Assembly (NCBI RefSeq): GCF_020080835.1
Contig: NC_058164.1
Span: 23,213,510-23,277,509 of the forward strand
Direction of reading: 5' to 3'
DNA length: 64,000 nucleotides
DNA from: Cotesia glomerata
Lineage: Eukaryota > Arthropoda > Insecta > Hymenoptera > Braconidae
The notes below the pieces were generated by a model. It did no database searches, was not told the DNA's origin, and was given only the letters and a program-made list of their open reading frames with translations. Within the stretch, counting starts at the first letter, position 1; each line of letters begins with the position of its first letter. Below, one piece after another: positions 1 through 12,911 of the stretch. Made by a program: the position numbers and the translations under genes.

Positions 1-32
1 AATATTTACTTTAAATTTATCTCCGTTTTCAG

Positions 33-1680
33 GCCCCATGTCTTGTAGAAGAAGAAAAAATAAAAAAAATGAAAATTGATAATCAAAGTTCAAAAGCACA
101 AGAACCAAATGCACGAGAATATTTACAATTGGCGTTGAATAGAATTATTGAAATGCAGCGGAGTGTAAATAACGAAGATTTCGATGACAATACCAGTGAA
201 TTAGGTAAGTTTAATTTTTAGAAGATAGTTTTATTTTTTTTTCAATGTTGAATTAATTAGTTCCATTAGAAAATTTATAGTAATTTTAACAATTTAATAA
301 TTAGTTTCAATTGATTATGTCATTCACTCGTTGATACCAAGAAGACATTGTCTATATAAAATAATATAGGAATTATGATTAGGTATACCTTTTCTTTATT
401 TTATTAATAAAATATTTTAGATTTTTAATTATTGAATTAAAAAAAATTTTTTAATTATAAAGATTGCATAAAAATACATTTTTGATAGATTATAATATAA
501 AAAATTGGTGCTTTTTATCTTGTCGATTAATTACAACTTTTAAATGATTTTTTAATTTAAAATCTTAACTTAATTATCGATAAGCCTTAACTTAATTTTT
601 GTCATAAATTCTAATTTTTATTTTTTTAAACACAATTTGAATAAATATTCTGGAAAATAAATTTTCATTTTATTTCTTAATTAATTAATCAATCAATAAA
701 ATAAATATACCTTCACAATGAGTATCAAAAATTAAAATATCGACGTTCTAATTAGCAAACTGTCTAACTCCATTTTAGAAAATCTTCCACACAGTAAAAA
801 ATTTTTCGTCACTGTGTAGAGTGTTAAAATTTGTGTATTGAATATTACGCTCTAAAGTGTAGAATTTAACATTCTCATGTGTTGATTTAATGATTTAACA
901 CACTAGAATGTTAAATTCTACACACTAGAGTGTAATATTCAACACACAAATTTTAACACTCTACACAATTACGAAAAATTTTTTACTGTGCATTTGTACG
1001 AAAAAACAATTAGTTCAAAATTATTATTACTCTAAAAAACAATTTAATATCTAATAGAGGTAAAATATTTTGATTTGGATCATTTAAATTATTTATAATT
1101 AGACTATTGCTACATCAAAATGTTAAAAAATCACCCCCTTAAAAATAAGGAGTTAGACCAATCGCTAATTAGACCATCGATATGCTCTGTGCAGGATTCG
1201 AACCCACGACCTTATTTTGTGTTCTTCCAAAATTAAATTTTGGAAACATTAAATAAACTGATAAATTTCATTTTTTAAGGCGACGACGATACTGATGAAA
1301 ACGTAATGCGTGAAGTGTTAACCAAAGTATTCAAAGATCTACCTGGATCCTCAAAATCTGTAGCATCAATAATAGAACGCGCAACAAAGCCTCTTCCAGC
1401 TGAATATAACCGCGTGAGAGCGAAGAGTATACAATTATCTGGTTACGACACTTGCAGAAGAGTGGCCGTCGATTTTATGCAAAATATCGTCAAACACACC
1501 CCCAAGTACAGCATTACCGAAAACAATGTTATTATCAACGACTTCAGCCGACAAAATGGCGGCAGGAGATGCGAAACGCTGACAAATGAGTACGAGTTGC
1601 GTAATCGCATGCTGACGGGACTGGACCTCCATCTTGCGGTAAAACAACGCGACTACACTATGAGGTTAATGAGGTTTTAA
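33..1680 (+). CDS. Unrecognised protein, last two exons (5' end outside window)
   Basis: Two exons are supported by splice signals. The first runs 33-204, after a pyrimidine-rich acceptor at 21-32 and before the donor GTAAGT. The second runs 1280-1680. They join in frame (TTA G|GC GAC) across an intron of about 1.1 kb. The visible C-terminal part has about 190 residues: a Lys/Glu-rich start, an acidic stretch (DFDDNTSEL then GDDDTDEN), then a mixed charged region with no domain I recognise. The last exon encodes about 133 residues and ends in MRLMRF. A poly(A) signal AATAAA lies at 1868-1873. The gene converges with the minus-strand PFKFB gene. I cannot name the family. The splice fit and codon content make it a real gene, but its start and function are unknown. 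Confidence 0.7.
790..990. mobile_element. Palindromic MITE, 201 bp, in an intron
   Basis: The element begins CACAGTAAAAAATTTTTCGT and ends with its reverse complement. The inverted similarity continues almost to the centre (TAGAGTGTTAAAATTTGTGT against ACACAAATTTTAACACTCTA). It has no coding capacity. It sits in the intron between the two exons of the left-edge gene. Confidence 0.75.
1138..1225 (-). repeat. Possible tRNA-like SINE fragment
   Basis: The stretch around 1192-1214 contains the reverse complement of a T-arm (GGATTCGAACCC). No matching D-arm or anticodon arm is visible in order, so at most it is a degenerate tRNA-derived fragment. It lies just upstream of the 1280 exon. Confidence 0.25.
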
Positions 1681-3175
1681 TCATTCTTAATTTTTATATT
1701 TTATACTTAGTTTTATATTTTATATTTTATACTTAGTTTATAAATTATCAATTTATTTCAATCAACTGAATTTGTAAACGATCTAGTCGTTATTTTATAT
1801 TCAATTTCTAGTCACATGAAGAATATTTTTTTTTCTAGTCCTTTGTATGTAAGAATTAATTCTTAAGAATAAAATAAATTTTTTTAATAAGTAATCATTT
1901 ACTACACGATGTTCTCATTTAAAATTAAAATTACAAAAAAATTACTTTATTACAGTTGAAATTTTGATCTTAACATTGTAATTTTATTATTACTATAAAA
2001 TTAATGTGCGCGCGCAAGCGCGCGTTTGTATATTGGTATGGAATTATATATATTTTTATGCTCATTACGAACAGAATTGGCTTCACATATATTTCATCTC
2101 AATTTTATGATAAGATTTACAAAGAAAATTAAAAAAATGATTCAGTTTCTTAAAAATCTCGGGAGATGGCGTTATTAGTACTTTCTCAAGAACTGTACCT
2201 GAAAATGGCGTTCTAGAAGTTAAAAGAGCAGGTTTTTTAAATTATAACAATTTTAAACATACAAAGTCAAACTGTTAATTTTATATTTCAATTTTCTATG
2301 ATGTAAAAAATAATTTAAGTCATTAAAATTACATTAAATAATAATTAATTACTTAATTACAGATATTTATCAATATTGTCTTGAGTTGCGAAAAAAATTT
2401 TTTGCACTTAAAATTATGAATTTAAGAATGATGTTAAAAAAGAAAACTCTATTTTAATCGCAATTTAATATTTAAAAAACCTAGAAGGTGGCGCTCATAG
2501 TACTTTCTCAAAAACTATACTTGAAAATGGCGTTTTTGAAGTAAAAAATGCGGAATTAAAGAAAAATCTATATTCTAATCATAATTAATATTAAAAAAAA
2601 ATTATAATAAAATTAACTGAGGAAATAGTAAACTTTTTTACGTAGAAAATGTTTATTCATTGAATGTATTTTATTATAAAAAGATTTATCTATCATACAT
2701 TGTTTTATTTATCTTTAAATACTCACTACATGTATATATAATTTCTTATCAATAATTACATCAATATCTAGAACTAACGAACACTTTAATAATAATTATA
2801 GTCAATGATCAACAAACAAAACCAAAAAATCTAATTATAAAATGTTAATATAGCCTTAAAAGTAATTTTTTAATTTTCTTATATTAGATTTGCATGTTTC
2901 TAAAAATATCGGTAGTAATATTGTAAACGACCTGTCTTCTAAAAAAATATATCACTAATTGTTATTATGTTATATTAATATTTATTATTAATTACTTGTT
3001 GTCAATATACTGAATCCAATATTCATAAAATTTGGGTCATAAATTTAAACTTTTAACTTTTTTGCATGAAAGAAATAATTTTCAAAAGCAAGTTTCAAAA
3101 TTTTAAAATTAATTTGCAACCAAGCTTAAATTAAAAAAAAAAATTGCGTTGTGTGATTATAAAAATCAATAGGAT

Positions 3176-3178
<3 letters not shown>
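1681..3178. other. Intergenic AT-rich sequence with a diverged repeat pair
   Basis: No gene is seen. Two related blocks near 2160-2225 and 2475-2545 share a core resembling GTACTTTCTCAA and GAAAATGGCGTT, indicating an old local duplication. A short GC palindrome (GCGCGCAAGCGCGC) lies near 2008-2024. Confidence 0.5.

Positions 3179-3249
<71 letters not shown>
3179..3249. repeat. (AT)n microsatellite
   Basis: An uninterrupted AT dinucleotide tract of about 70 bp. Confidence 0.95.
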
Positions 3250-3252
<3 letters not shown>

Positions 3253-3385
3253 GGCACGATGAAAAAAATTTAACTTATTTTTTAAAAAAATTATCAGTGC
3301 TGCAAGTGTATATAGCAGAGTAATTTTTCTAATATTTTTTACTGCCATCACTGATTTTTATCACTTTTTATGGATCTAATGTAAT

Positions 3386-4290
3386 GTTATTATAAATACC
3401 TTGACACATTAATTGAGAATAATGTTTAATTTAGTGTAACAGAATATAAATTTCGCGATAATTTGTTCAAAATGTATTTTTTACCACGCAGTCAGCTCAG
3501 GCCCTTTACTGAAACACTTAAATCTGCCGAAATAGTAACACGTGTGACGTCACTAGTGAGTTGCTCGGCGAAACTGACATCTACAAGTCAAGCGAGATAC
3601 TATTTTATAATTCTCAACGCCGGTGAAGTTATAACCACACTAAATATGTGGTATCACGGTTTATAACTCAAAAAAACGTTAAAATAATTAAAATTCTGCG
3701 TTTGTCAAGTCAAATAACGATTATTGATGAAACAAATCAGAGTTTTATTAATTAAAAATGATTTATGAAACTCGCGTTTCAATTATAGCTCGGTAGTGTT
3801 AGAATTTAGGCCTCTGAGCCGCCATTTTTACGGTTTTCGGAGAAACAAAGTTATTTTTTCATCGCTTCAGAGTTTTTCAAAGATTTTTTTCACTCCATCA
3901 TAGAACACGCTACTAAGTACAACTCTGTTGATTTTAATAATTAAATCGCGGAAAAATAAAAAGATTTTGAGAAAAGGAAATTTCTTGTCACAATTGCAGC
4001 AGTTCGCGCCTAATATTCAAACTTCTAAGTACTATTTTCAATGTTAAAATAATAAATAATTGATGAATAATCTTACAGAAAATAACAGACATCTGACAAT
4101 ATTTTATTTGTTTAAAGTAAATTGAATAATCATCAAACTCATACGTCAATTATTGTAATCAGTAATAATAATGAATTGAAATGTTTATAAAAATTTTCTT
4201 TCTGCGTGTTTAAATATTTTTATAAAAAACAATCAAACAATTTTTTTTTTATTTGCAAAAGAAAGAAGAAAAAAATATTTCTCGAAATAA
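3386..4290 (+). repeat. Duplicated module, copy 1 (pair at 22876-23854)
   Basis: About 900 bp are repeated nearly base for base in the same orientation at 22876-23854. Both copies share a 67-codon ORF (3463-3666 here) that differs at only two residues between copies, a CACGTG E-box overlapping a TGACGTCA cAMP-response palindrome near 3539-3552, and a GCCGCCATTTTTACGG motif near 3820. The second copy carries about 70 extra bases near its 3' end. This copy lies just beyond the 3' end of PFKFB and the other lies in PFKFB intron 1. It could be a transposable element or a duplicated promoter with a first exon. No protein family is recognised. Confidence 0.7.
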
Positions 4291-4448
4291 TTTATAGTAT
4301 TAGTTTAAACAAGTGAATTATTAAAAAGATTTCTTCAACAATTTATTTGTTCCACCGCAAATCAAATGTCAGATATGACTATGCTGTGATTATCATAATT
4401 AAAAGCAATAATATTTGTTATGGTTTTATTTTTTGTCAACAAAAGTCG

Positions 4449-4490
4449 AAGAAGAAGAAGGAGAAGAAGAAGAAGAAGCCAAAGAAGATG
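4449..4490. repeat. GAA-rich simple repeat
   Basis: A GAAGAAGAAG-type tract immediately beyond the PFKFB stop codon, so on the minus strand it is a TTC-rich 3' flank. The sequence TTTATT at 4502-4507 reads AATAAA on the minus strand and could be the PFKFB poly(A) signal, unusually close to the stop. Confidence 0.6.
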
Positions 4491-4512
4491 ACTCCTTCTC
4501 GTTTATTTGTTT

Positions 4513-4941
4513 TCAGTGTTGTTGAACAAGGGAAGGACCGTTTCCAGGGTTCCGCCAGGGGTCAGGGATGTCGTAATGCGCTGGAACAGTTCTCAGCGCG
4601 TCGTTGTCAGTACGGTTTGCGCTGCAATTTACCGGCTTGTTTCTCGTTGTGTTAACGCACTCTATAGGCAGCTTGATGAACTCTATGCGATAATTGAATC
4701 CGCAGCTGGACACCCGGATTATCGTGTGGAGAGGAACCTCCATGTAGGGCAGTTCCTCTGGCTTTTTGTCCATGAAGTATCCGATCAGGCAGCGAAGAAC
4801 TGCCTGGTGAGATATCACTAAGATGTTGTTCGACTGCTGCAGTTCCGCTATCACAGGCTCAACTCGCTGCATTATGTCAACGTAACTTTCTCCCCAGGGG
4901 TATCGGTAACGTAGTTTGTCTTGGTCCCGCCAGGCGAATTC
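4513..4941 (-). CDS. PFKFB: PFKFB coding exon 6 (C-terminal phosphatase)
   Basis: Residues 345-486, starting EFAWRDQDK after the acceptor TTGCAG. It contains the RYRYPWGESY segment and the second catalytic His (ISHQAVLRC). It ends NPGNGPSLVQQH. A possible internal donor (CCG|GTAAAT, around 4610) could give another tail, but the conserved TVPAHY segment downstream favours reading through. Confidence 0.92.
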   Translation of the reverse strand, partial: EFAWRDQDKLRYRYPWGESYVDIMQRVEPVIAELQQSNNILVISHQAVLRCLIGYFMDKKPEELPYMEVPLHTIIRVSSCGFNYRIEFIKLPIECVNTTRNKPVNCSANRTDNDALRTVPAHYDIPDPWRNPGNGPSLVQQH

Positions 4942-7900
4942 CTGCAAGCAATTTCGTTTTATTATTATAATTTATTTTATTTGGCAGGATTTATATCAAC
5001 AAATCTTTGTGTCAAAATGAAGAATTAAAAATTTTGGTAAATCTGAAAGGGCACAACTCATAATGCGCTTTTAATTTTTAACAAAAAATTTATTATTTTG
5101 ATAATTGATTATTATTAATCCCAATTTTCGCAATTTTTGAATATTTTCCAGTAAAACTGGTTCAAAAAATATTTAATTTCGAAAAAAATGTCTTTTTTCA
5201 GTTTTTCGTTTACACACTAAAAAAAAAAACAATTAACTAGAATCAAAAGAAAAATTCTTAAACTACTAGCCATATTAAAGCAAATTTTAAGGGAGTTGGG
5301 AAAGAACGGATAGGGGAAAGGGGGGACCTACTCAGTGGGAATTTTTCCGTAATTGAAAAAATAATCAGACAGCCCAGCCTGGGAATCGAACCCAGATCTC
5401 TCGGTTACGCGCCAAGGGCTCTACCAGTTAAGCTATCCGAGACAAGTACTGACTACTTTATTCAGTCACGTATAGGTAGTTTAATACCAATAAATAATTT
5501 TGAAGAGTTACATTGTCTTGAATCAAGATGAAAAATTATTGATTCAAGTAAAATTTACTTAAACCAAGAAAAATTTCTTAGTTTGGAAATTTTTCTTCTT
5601 AAATCAAGAAGATGAAGTTCTTTAAAATTATTTGCATGATTCAAGTAAATTTTTTTTTTCGGTGTAAATTCTTAAAAAATGAAGTGTATTCAACGTTTTT
5701 TTTCAAAATTTTTCTTTTCATATACTTTCCAAAAAAAATTTTTTTTTCAATTTTTCTGTCAATCCTTAATTTCAAAATTTCAGAGTCGTTTTCTCAAAAT
5801 CATGCATACTCTTAATTTTCCTGAAAATTTTTTATAAAAAACTACTATATTTTCAGCAACTTTTAAGCCTGGTCCGAAAAAAAAAAAAAAAAAACAATTT
5901 TAGATAGACAACTTGCGAATTTTTATCCAAAATTGTTTTTTTTTTCTTTCAAATCAAAAAAACTTTTTTTCAACTAGAAAGTAACTGTGAGAAAAATTTT
6001 TATTTCTTCAGCCAAGAAATAAAATTGTTTAAAATTTTCAATAAATTAATTTCTTACCATAACATTGCTCATTTTTTTGAAAAGAATTTTTTTTTCTCAT
6101 TGTATAAATTACTTTTGAAAGACAAAATATCAATTGTCTTGACAAATTAATGATGCGAATCTTCTAATACAAGAATAAATTCGCTCAATTGTATTCTTAA
6201 AAAATTGTAGTGTAACAAGTTACGTTTTTAATGAACAAATTTTGTAAAAAAGTAACTAAGCTATCCAGTTATTACAAAAAAAAACATTATTATTTGCATT
6301 ATGAGTCGTGTAATTACTATCGGATAAAAACTTTATTTGACTTTCAGAAATCAGTTAAAACGCATTAGGTTGAATCATCTTTGCTTTCTTAGCTGTATGT
6401 GTACGTGACTACAATGAATGATTAACAATAATGTAATTAGTGATGTATGTAATTTGATTCCACAGGTGACGTTAAAATGTATGGATTTACGTAGGAAAAT
6501 ATCTCTCGAGGGCTTCAAGCATGAATCATTACGTTTATCATCAATACTAGAGTAGTAAATTATAACGTAAATATCTATCATATGGTGATATAATCATACT
6601 AGAACGATAACAACGTACGATTCAATGATGAAATTTTTTCGGTTGTAAACGAAATTTCGATGATTTAACTATAAATATTCGGGAGAAAATCCGTTAGGGT
6701 ATCAGATGTTCAAGTGAACTTGGAAGTTTCGTTTGGTGAATCGAAAAGAAGACTAAGGTAAATTTTCTTTATAATTATTTTTCGATCATGATTTAAACTG
6801 CACTGATAAACAACTAAGGTACCGGCGGGTAATAAGGCCTAGCTAAGGGAGATTTTGAAAAAAATCGAAAATATTGCATTTAATTATTGAAATGTAACGT
6901 TAATTTTTATATTAATACATTAGCTACAAAATATAATGAAGTAATGGTAATTTTCACCATAAACAAACACAAAATTGAATTTTTTCAAAAACCTTGCGAA
7001 TAGGCCTTATTTTACTACGGTAGGGTAATAAGGCCTGCGGGTTAAACATAATGGAAATAGTTATACGAAAATAAATAAAATTGGTATTATAGATCAATCA
7101 TCACTTAAATTTAGCAACAATACTTCTTAAGATGTTGATAAAAATTAGAACAATTCTTCTAACCCGTTATCACCTATTCGGTCATTTTTATGCTATTATA
7201 AATCTAATTTCAAGTGGATGGAAATTTCCATCTTCACTAACGATTTGAGACAATTCGTCTTCGGATAGTTAGGTCGATGGGTAACCATTATGGGTAACCT
7301 TTATTCTCAGTAGCTTTCCATCGTTAATACTTAACATATAGTCGAACAGATACTAGCATTCACCAGCTAACTAGTGTTCAAATTCGATGGTTACCCATCG
7401 ACCTAACTATCCGAAGACGAATTGTCTCAAATCGTTAGTGAAGATGGAAATTTCCATCCACTTGAAATTAGATTTATACTAGCATAAAAATGACCGAATA
7501 GGTGATAACGGGTTAGAAGAATTATAATAAATCACGGTTGATAAAATTAATAAAAAAAAAAATTAGAACAATGATTTTAAATTATTAACTATAAAATTAT
7601 AAAAAATGTTTACCATTTACTCAAACCGTTTTTTAGAAATTTTTCCGCGCTACTTTAGCATATGACGGATGATGAAATATAGAAGACAGGGAACATTGTA
7701 TCGGGACTCTATAAACTTGTAGCGACATTTCTATGCTAGACGCTTCTACTAGAGAAGCCTTTAGCGCAAGCGGTTATTTTAAATAGCATTTCACTTAGGC
7801 CTTATTACCCGACAGGCCTTATTACCCGCGGATACCTTAATTGATTCAAGATAAATTTTATTTACAAGACAAAAAAAAATTATTAATCAAGAATTTCTTA

Positions 7901-10900
7901 CCCTTAATTCTACTTTTTATTTCACGGAATCTGATACAGAAAATTTAATACTGAAAAACAATTCTTAAAAACTAAAATAATTTCGTTTTCTTTTTAGAAT
8001 TTTGTATTTTTCGTTCAAAAAGAAGTTTTTTCATTTAAAATACCAAAAAAATCATCTTAAAAACTAAATTTTAACTTCAACATATCCAAAAAAGTATTCA
8101 AGACTTTTTTTATGGGATAGAAAGTATCAGAAATCGGATAATTTTTTGTTTTCAACGGGATTCTTGAAACAAGTCGGTAATATCTAGAACCGACGTTGTA
8201 TCTTGATCCTCAAGGAAGAAATTCTTGGGCGAAATATCAGTGTATCTTGTTTAAAAAAATTGAAGTGCTTTGTTAGAGTTGAATTGTTCTGGAGAACTTT
8301 CTTCTGATCCTCGAGTTTTGATTTATTGATTCGCGATTTAACTTATTTAATCAAAAGAACTTAATATCTTGACGAGTGAAATGTTGAAGAAAATATTTTT
8401 GATCTTGAATCAAGTAGTTTTTTTTTTTTTTCCAGTGTACAAACTCACTATTTATGACTTATGAAGACTATAAAATTTACGATTAAATTTATTATACAAC
8501 TAACATAAAGTTTATATACATTTTTAATTATCATTAAACTATATATTTCTTTAATTGTGGAAAATTAGTACGTTCGTTCCAACTCATTCAATGAATTATT
8601 TTAGACTTAATAATTATTAATTTATCAATTTATGTAGAAAAAATTACTTTAGAAAAATATTCGCACATAAATATTATCTGATCCTAACTGTAATTAATTA
8701 TAAATTTATGTTTCAGCACTAATAATGTCGAAAGTACTATTTATTCTCATCGCTCTTTGCATAATTGCTACTATAATTATGCCCCAAATTGTCGAAGGAG
8801 CCCACCGAAAATGCAAGGGATCCGGCGCTCCGGTAAGTTTCTATAAAATTTTTTTATTCCACCGAGAAAAAAAAATTCTTTTGAAAAAAATGAGCATTGT
8901 AATAACAAATTAATTTGTTGAAAATTTTTAATAATTTTATTTCTCAACTGAAGAAATAAAAATTTTTCTCACCGTAACTTCCTTGCTAGAAAAAAGTTCT
9001 TATGATTTGGAAAAAAATATTTTTAGATAGACAACTTGCGAATTTTTATCCAAAAATTTTTTTTCTCCCAAATTTAGAAATAATTTTTTCTAAACTATGA
9101 TTAATGATTCAAAATTTTTCAGTGCATGTATTCCATGGAGTGCTGTTCAAGAATCTGCATGAAAGCAGCCAAACCATACAAAACTCTGTGTCGTTAAAAT
9201 CATCTTACAATTACGATCTTCATCGTTTATCATTGATTAATCAGTATTTAATTAATTCAATTATTAATTTATATAACTAAGAGAATAAGGAAAATTTTGT
9301 CTTTGCTATATTTTTATAATAAAATGAGTTTTTTAAATTAAATGGAGTATCATTGAAAAGTTCTTAACCTGAATTAGTGCCTATTCAATGTTTTATATGT
9401 TTTTCTAAAATAGTTAATTTACTATAGTAAGTTTTCAAAGTAGTTAAAAAAAAAGTTTGGATAATCCAAGAGTGCACGACTTATAATGCTCATTTAATGA
9501 TTAAATATTAATAAAATAAAGAATGTGAAAAAAAGTATATAAAACAGCTAAAATAGCACGGTAATGCGCAAGCGCCTCTAGTGGGATAAATGTACACAAT
9601 ATATATATAGATATACAGTCTTCTGGTTTTTGTTTTATTTTATTAATTGTACATAAACGACACTGAATTACCTAGCCATTCGCATTCGGTGTCCTGCAAT
9701 TCTTGCAAAGAATTAAAAAAAAAAAATTCAACTCAATTAATGGATTTTTTCGCAAGTTACAGTGTTTCCGGAGTTTCATACATGACGGATAGGAAAATTT
9801 TTTGATCTATTTTGATGTTTTTATCCGTTTATATTGCACTAAATCAATTTTTGAAAAGTGTCAAATTAATCTCCATTAAATTATCTTGACAATAATATGC
9901 AAAATATTATGATTCCGTGAACTAACAAGACTACAATAATAAAAATAGTTGTTGAAATGAGGCGAAAAAAATTTTTCAATCGTAAAACACTCTCTGATGC
10001 TCCGCATTATGAGTCGTGCAATAAAATAAAGTAATTATAAAATAAAACTTACTTGTGGATAATGTTCTTGCATTTCTTCATAAGAAAGCCCTTCGCAGAC
10101 ACCAGCATCTAGTTCATTAAGCGCCGCAACATGTTCCTGCGGCGCTTCGATCCCTCGCGCAGTCGCTATTGTCCGTCTGAGATGACTGGTGAGCACTCTA
10201 AGGTCTGGGATCTTCATCGAATTGATCCTTGTGGCCAAAGCTTGGGCGTAACGTTCTCCACGGGCGCTAAGAACTGCGTCGCCGCCGATTTTTCCGATAA
10301 CATTGTACTCGCTTTCACCGTGCTGTAGCAAAAAAATCCAAATTCACATTTTTTTTCGTTAAATTTTCGCTCCTACACAGAAAGAAAAATTTCTTGACTG
10401 GAGAATAAAATTCTTGGCTCAAGAAAATTTTCTAGTGCCTGAAGGAAGACCGAAGTTGTGTTGGCCGAAGTAAAAATTTTTCTTTAAATTCTATTCTTGG
10501 TAGAAGTCATTTTTTCTTAATTCAAATTATCATGAATACTTGGTACAATAAATTTTTATATTTGATCAAGATTTTTAGATACTTTAGGGAAGCAGCGCCA
10601 CCTACTTCAGCTGAGAACAAAATTTTCTCACCTTGAGAAAATTTTTCTCTTGAATATTTGATGCCCATTTTATATTATTTTAGCGCGCAATTATACATAT
10701 TGAATGAAAAAATGATGAAATATTATTTGATCTTCCCATTTGACATGTTAATCAATAAAAATATTAATGAAAATTTACTTTTATCTTTATATTTAATTTT
10801 TTGGAGCAAGAGAGAAATTTTCTCAAGACAAGAAAATTAACTTCTATCAACAACTAAATTTTTTGGAGCAAGAGGTTGAATTTTCTCAAAACAACAAGAT

Positions 10901-12819
10901 TTTCTTGACTTAAATAAATTTTCTTGGATCAAGATACGTATTTCTTAAAGCAAGAGAACTAATTTTGTTGGAATAAGTGAAATTTCTTGTCAAAAAAAAA
11001 ATTTTTTTGTCGCTCAAGAAAATAATTAGGAAGAAAAATATTTTCTTGGCTCAAGTGAAACTTTTTTTCTGTGTAGTCATTAGTCATACACAGATAGAAA
11101 AATTTCTTGATTGGAGAGCAAAATTCTTGGCTCAAGAAAATTTTCGAATGCCTGAAGGAAGCCCGAAGTTGTGGTGGCCGAAGTTAAAATTTTTCTTTAA
11201 ATTTTATTTTTGGTAGAAGTAATTTTTTCTTAATTCAAATTATCATAAATGCTTGATACAATAAATTTTTATATTTGATCAAGATTTTTAGATACTTTAG
11301 GGAAGAAACGCCACCTACTTCAGCTGAGAACAAAATTTTCTCACCTTGAGAAAATTTTTTTCTTGAATATTTGATGCCCATTTTATATTATTTTAGCGCG
11401 CAATTATACATATTGAATGAAAAAAAATGATTCAATATTATTTGATCTTCCCATTTGACATGTTAATCAATAAAAATATTAATGAAAATTTACTTCTATC
11501 TTTATATTTAATTTTTTGGAGCAAGAGAGAAATTTTCTCAAGACAAGAAAATTAACTTTTATCAAGAACTAAATTTTTTGGAGCAAGAGGCTGAATTTTC
11601 TCAAAACAACAAGATTTTTTTGACTTAAATAAATTTTCTTGGATCAAGATACGTATTTCTTAAAGCAATAGAACTAATTTTGTTGGAATAAGTGAAATTT
11701 CGTGTCAAAAAAAAAAATTTTTTTGTCGCTCAAGAAAATAATTAGAAAAAAAAATATATTCTTGGCTCAAGTGAACCTTTTTTTCTGTGTAGATCAGAAC
11801 AACATCGATCGCTAACTTACCCGAGAAAAGTACAGAGTATGAGGTTTAGCAGTGACACTCCCAAGATACCCTAGAACACTGGTCTCAACATGTCCGGTGA
11901 TCTTGTGAGCGCGCATCTCCAAACTGACGGTATCGATGGTGATCCGGGGATAGTTTTTCTCGTCCATAGGTTCCCAGGCGTGGACGTAGTGAGCGACCTT
12001 GAGCTTGAGATCCTCCGCAGCTAAGGAAGGATCCATCCCCAAGAAGTCTACGTTGTGCTGAATCACCTCCTGGTAGTTTCGCTCCAGGGCTGCAGGATCC
12101 TCGCAGATGCATTCGACGAAGAGGATCCGGTAGCCCAACTGCTGGGTGAAGTACTCGAACACCTCTCGGCGTTGCTCCTTAGTCACCAGGCAACCGTCCA
12201 GGATCTTAATGTGTGTTCAGAGAAAATATAAACAAAACTGCTCTCTCTAAGTCATGAAAATAAGTCATGACTTTTTAAAATCTTTAAATTTGCGTCTGTT
12301 TTTCTTACAGCTACGGTGTTCCCAGATGAAAGCCATCCGGCACAATCCTGCATGGCGTCGCGGGTTGCCAATAGTCTTAGTGCCGAATTTGCCGCATGGT
12401 CAGGCCGGAAAAATTCGTGAGTGCCATACAACTCCAGTTTTTTACGACGGTAGTCGCTTACTCGCATCACTGAAAATAAAATATTAATATTAATTGATGC
12501 TCTAAAAAGAAAATAATCACTGATCATTTAAAAAAATTTTTTTAACAACTATTTTTACATAATTACATAAAAAAGTGGTTTTTAAGCGCTCGTAGTGCAT
12601 ATTTTTTCAAATCACTACCGGGGTAAACACTATACTTTAATAAAAATCCATTTTTGCAATATTTTTAACTTCCCGCTACGAAAATCGAAGATTTTCAAAA
12701 ATCAGGAAGTTATTGTTTTCACCCCGTTTTGCAAAAACCGAGTTTTCATCAGATCTCGACGTTTGAAGGTCACAGGAAGCTTCTCTGACTATCCCCGCGA
12801 GGTTGTCACGGCGTCTGTA

Positions 12820-12911
<92 letters not shown>

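Noticed and set aside
6375..6581. Minus-strand 68-codon ORF upstream of the knottin gene
   Set aside because: It overlaps the probable promoter region and has no recognisable features.
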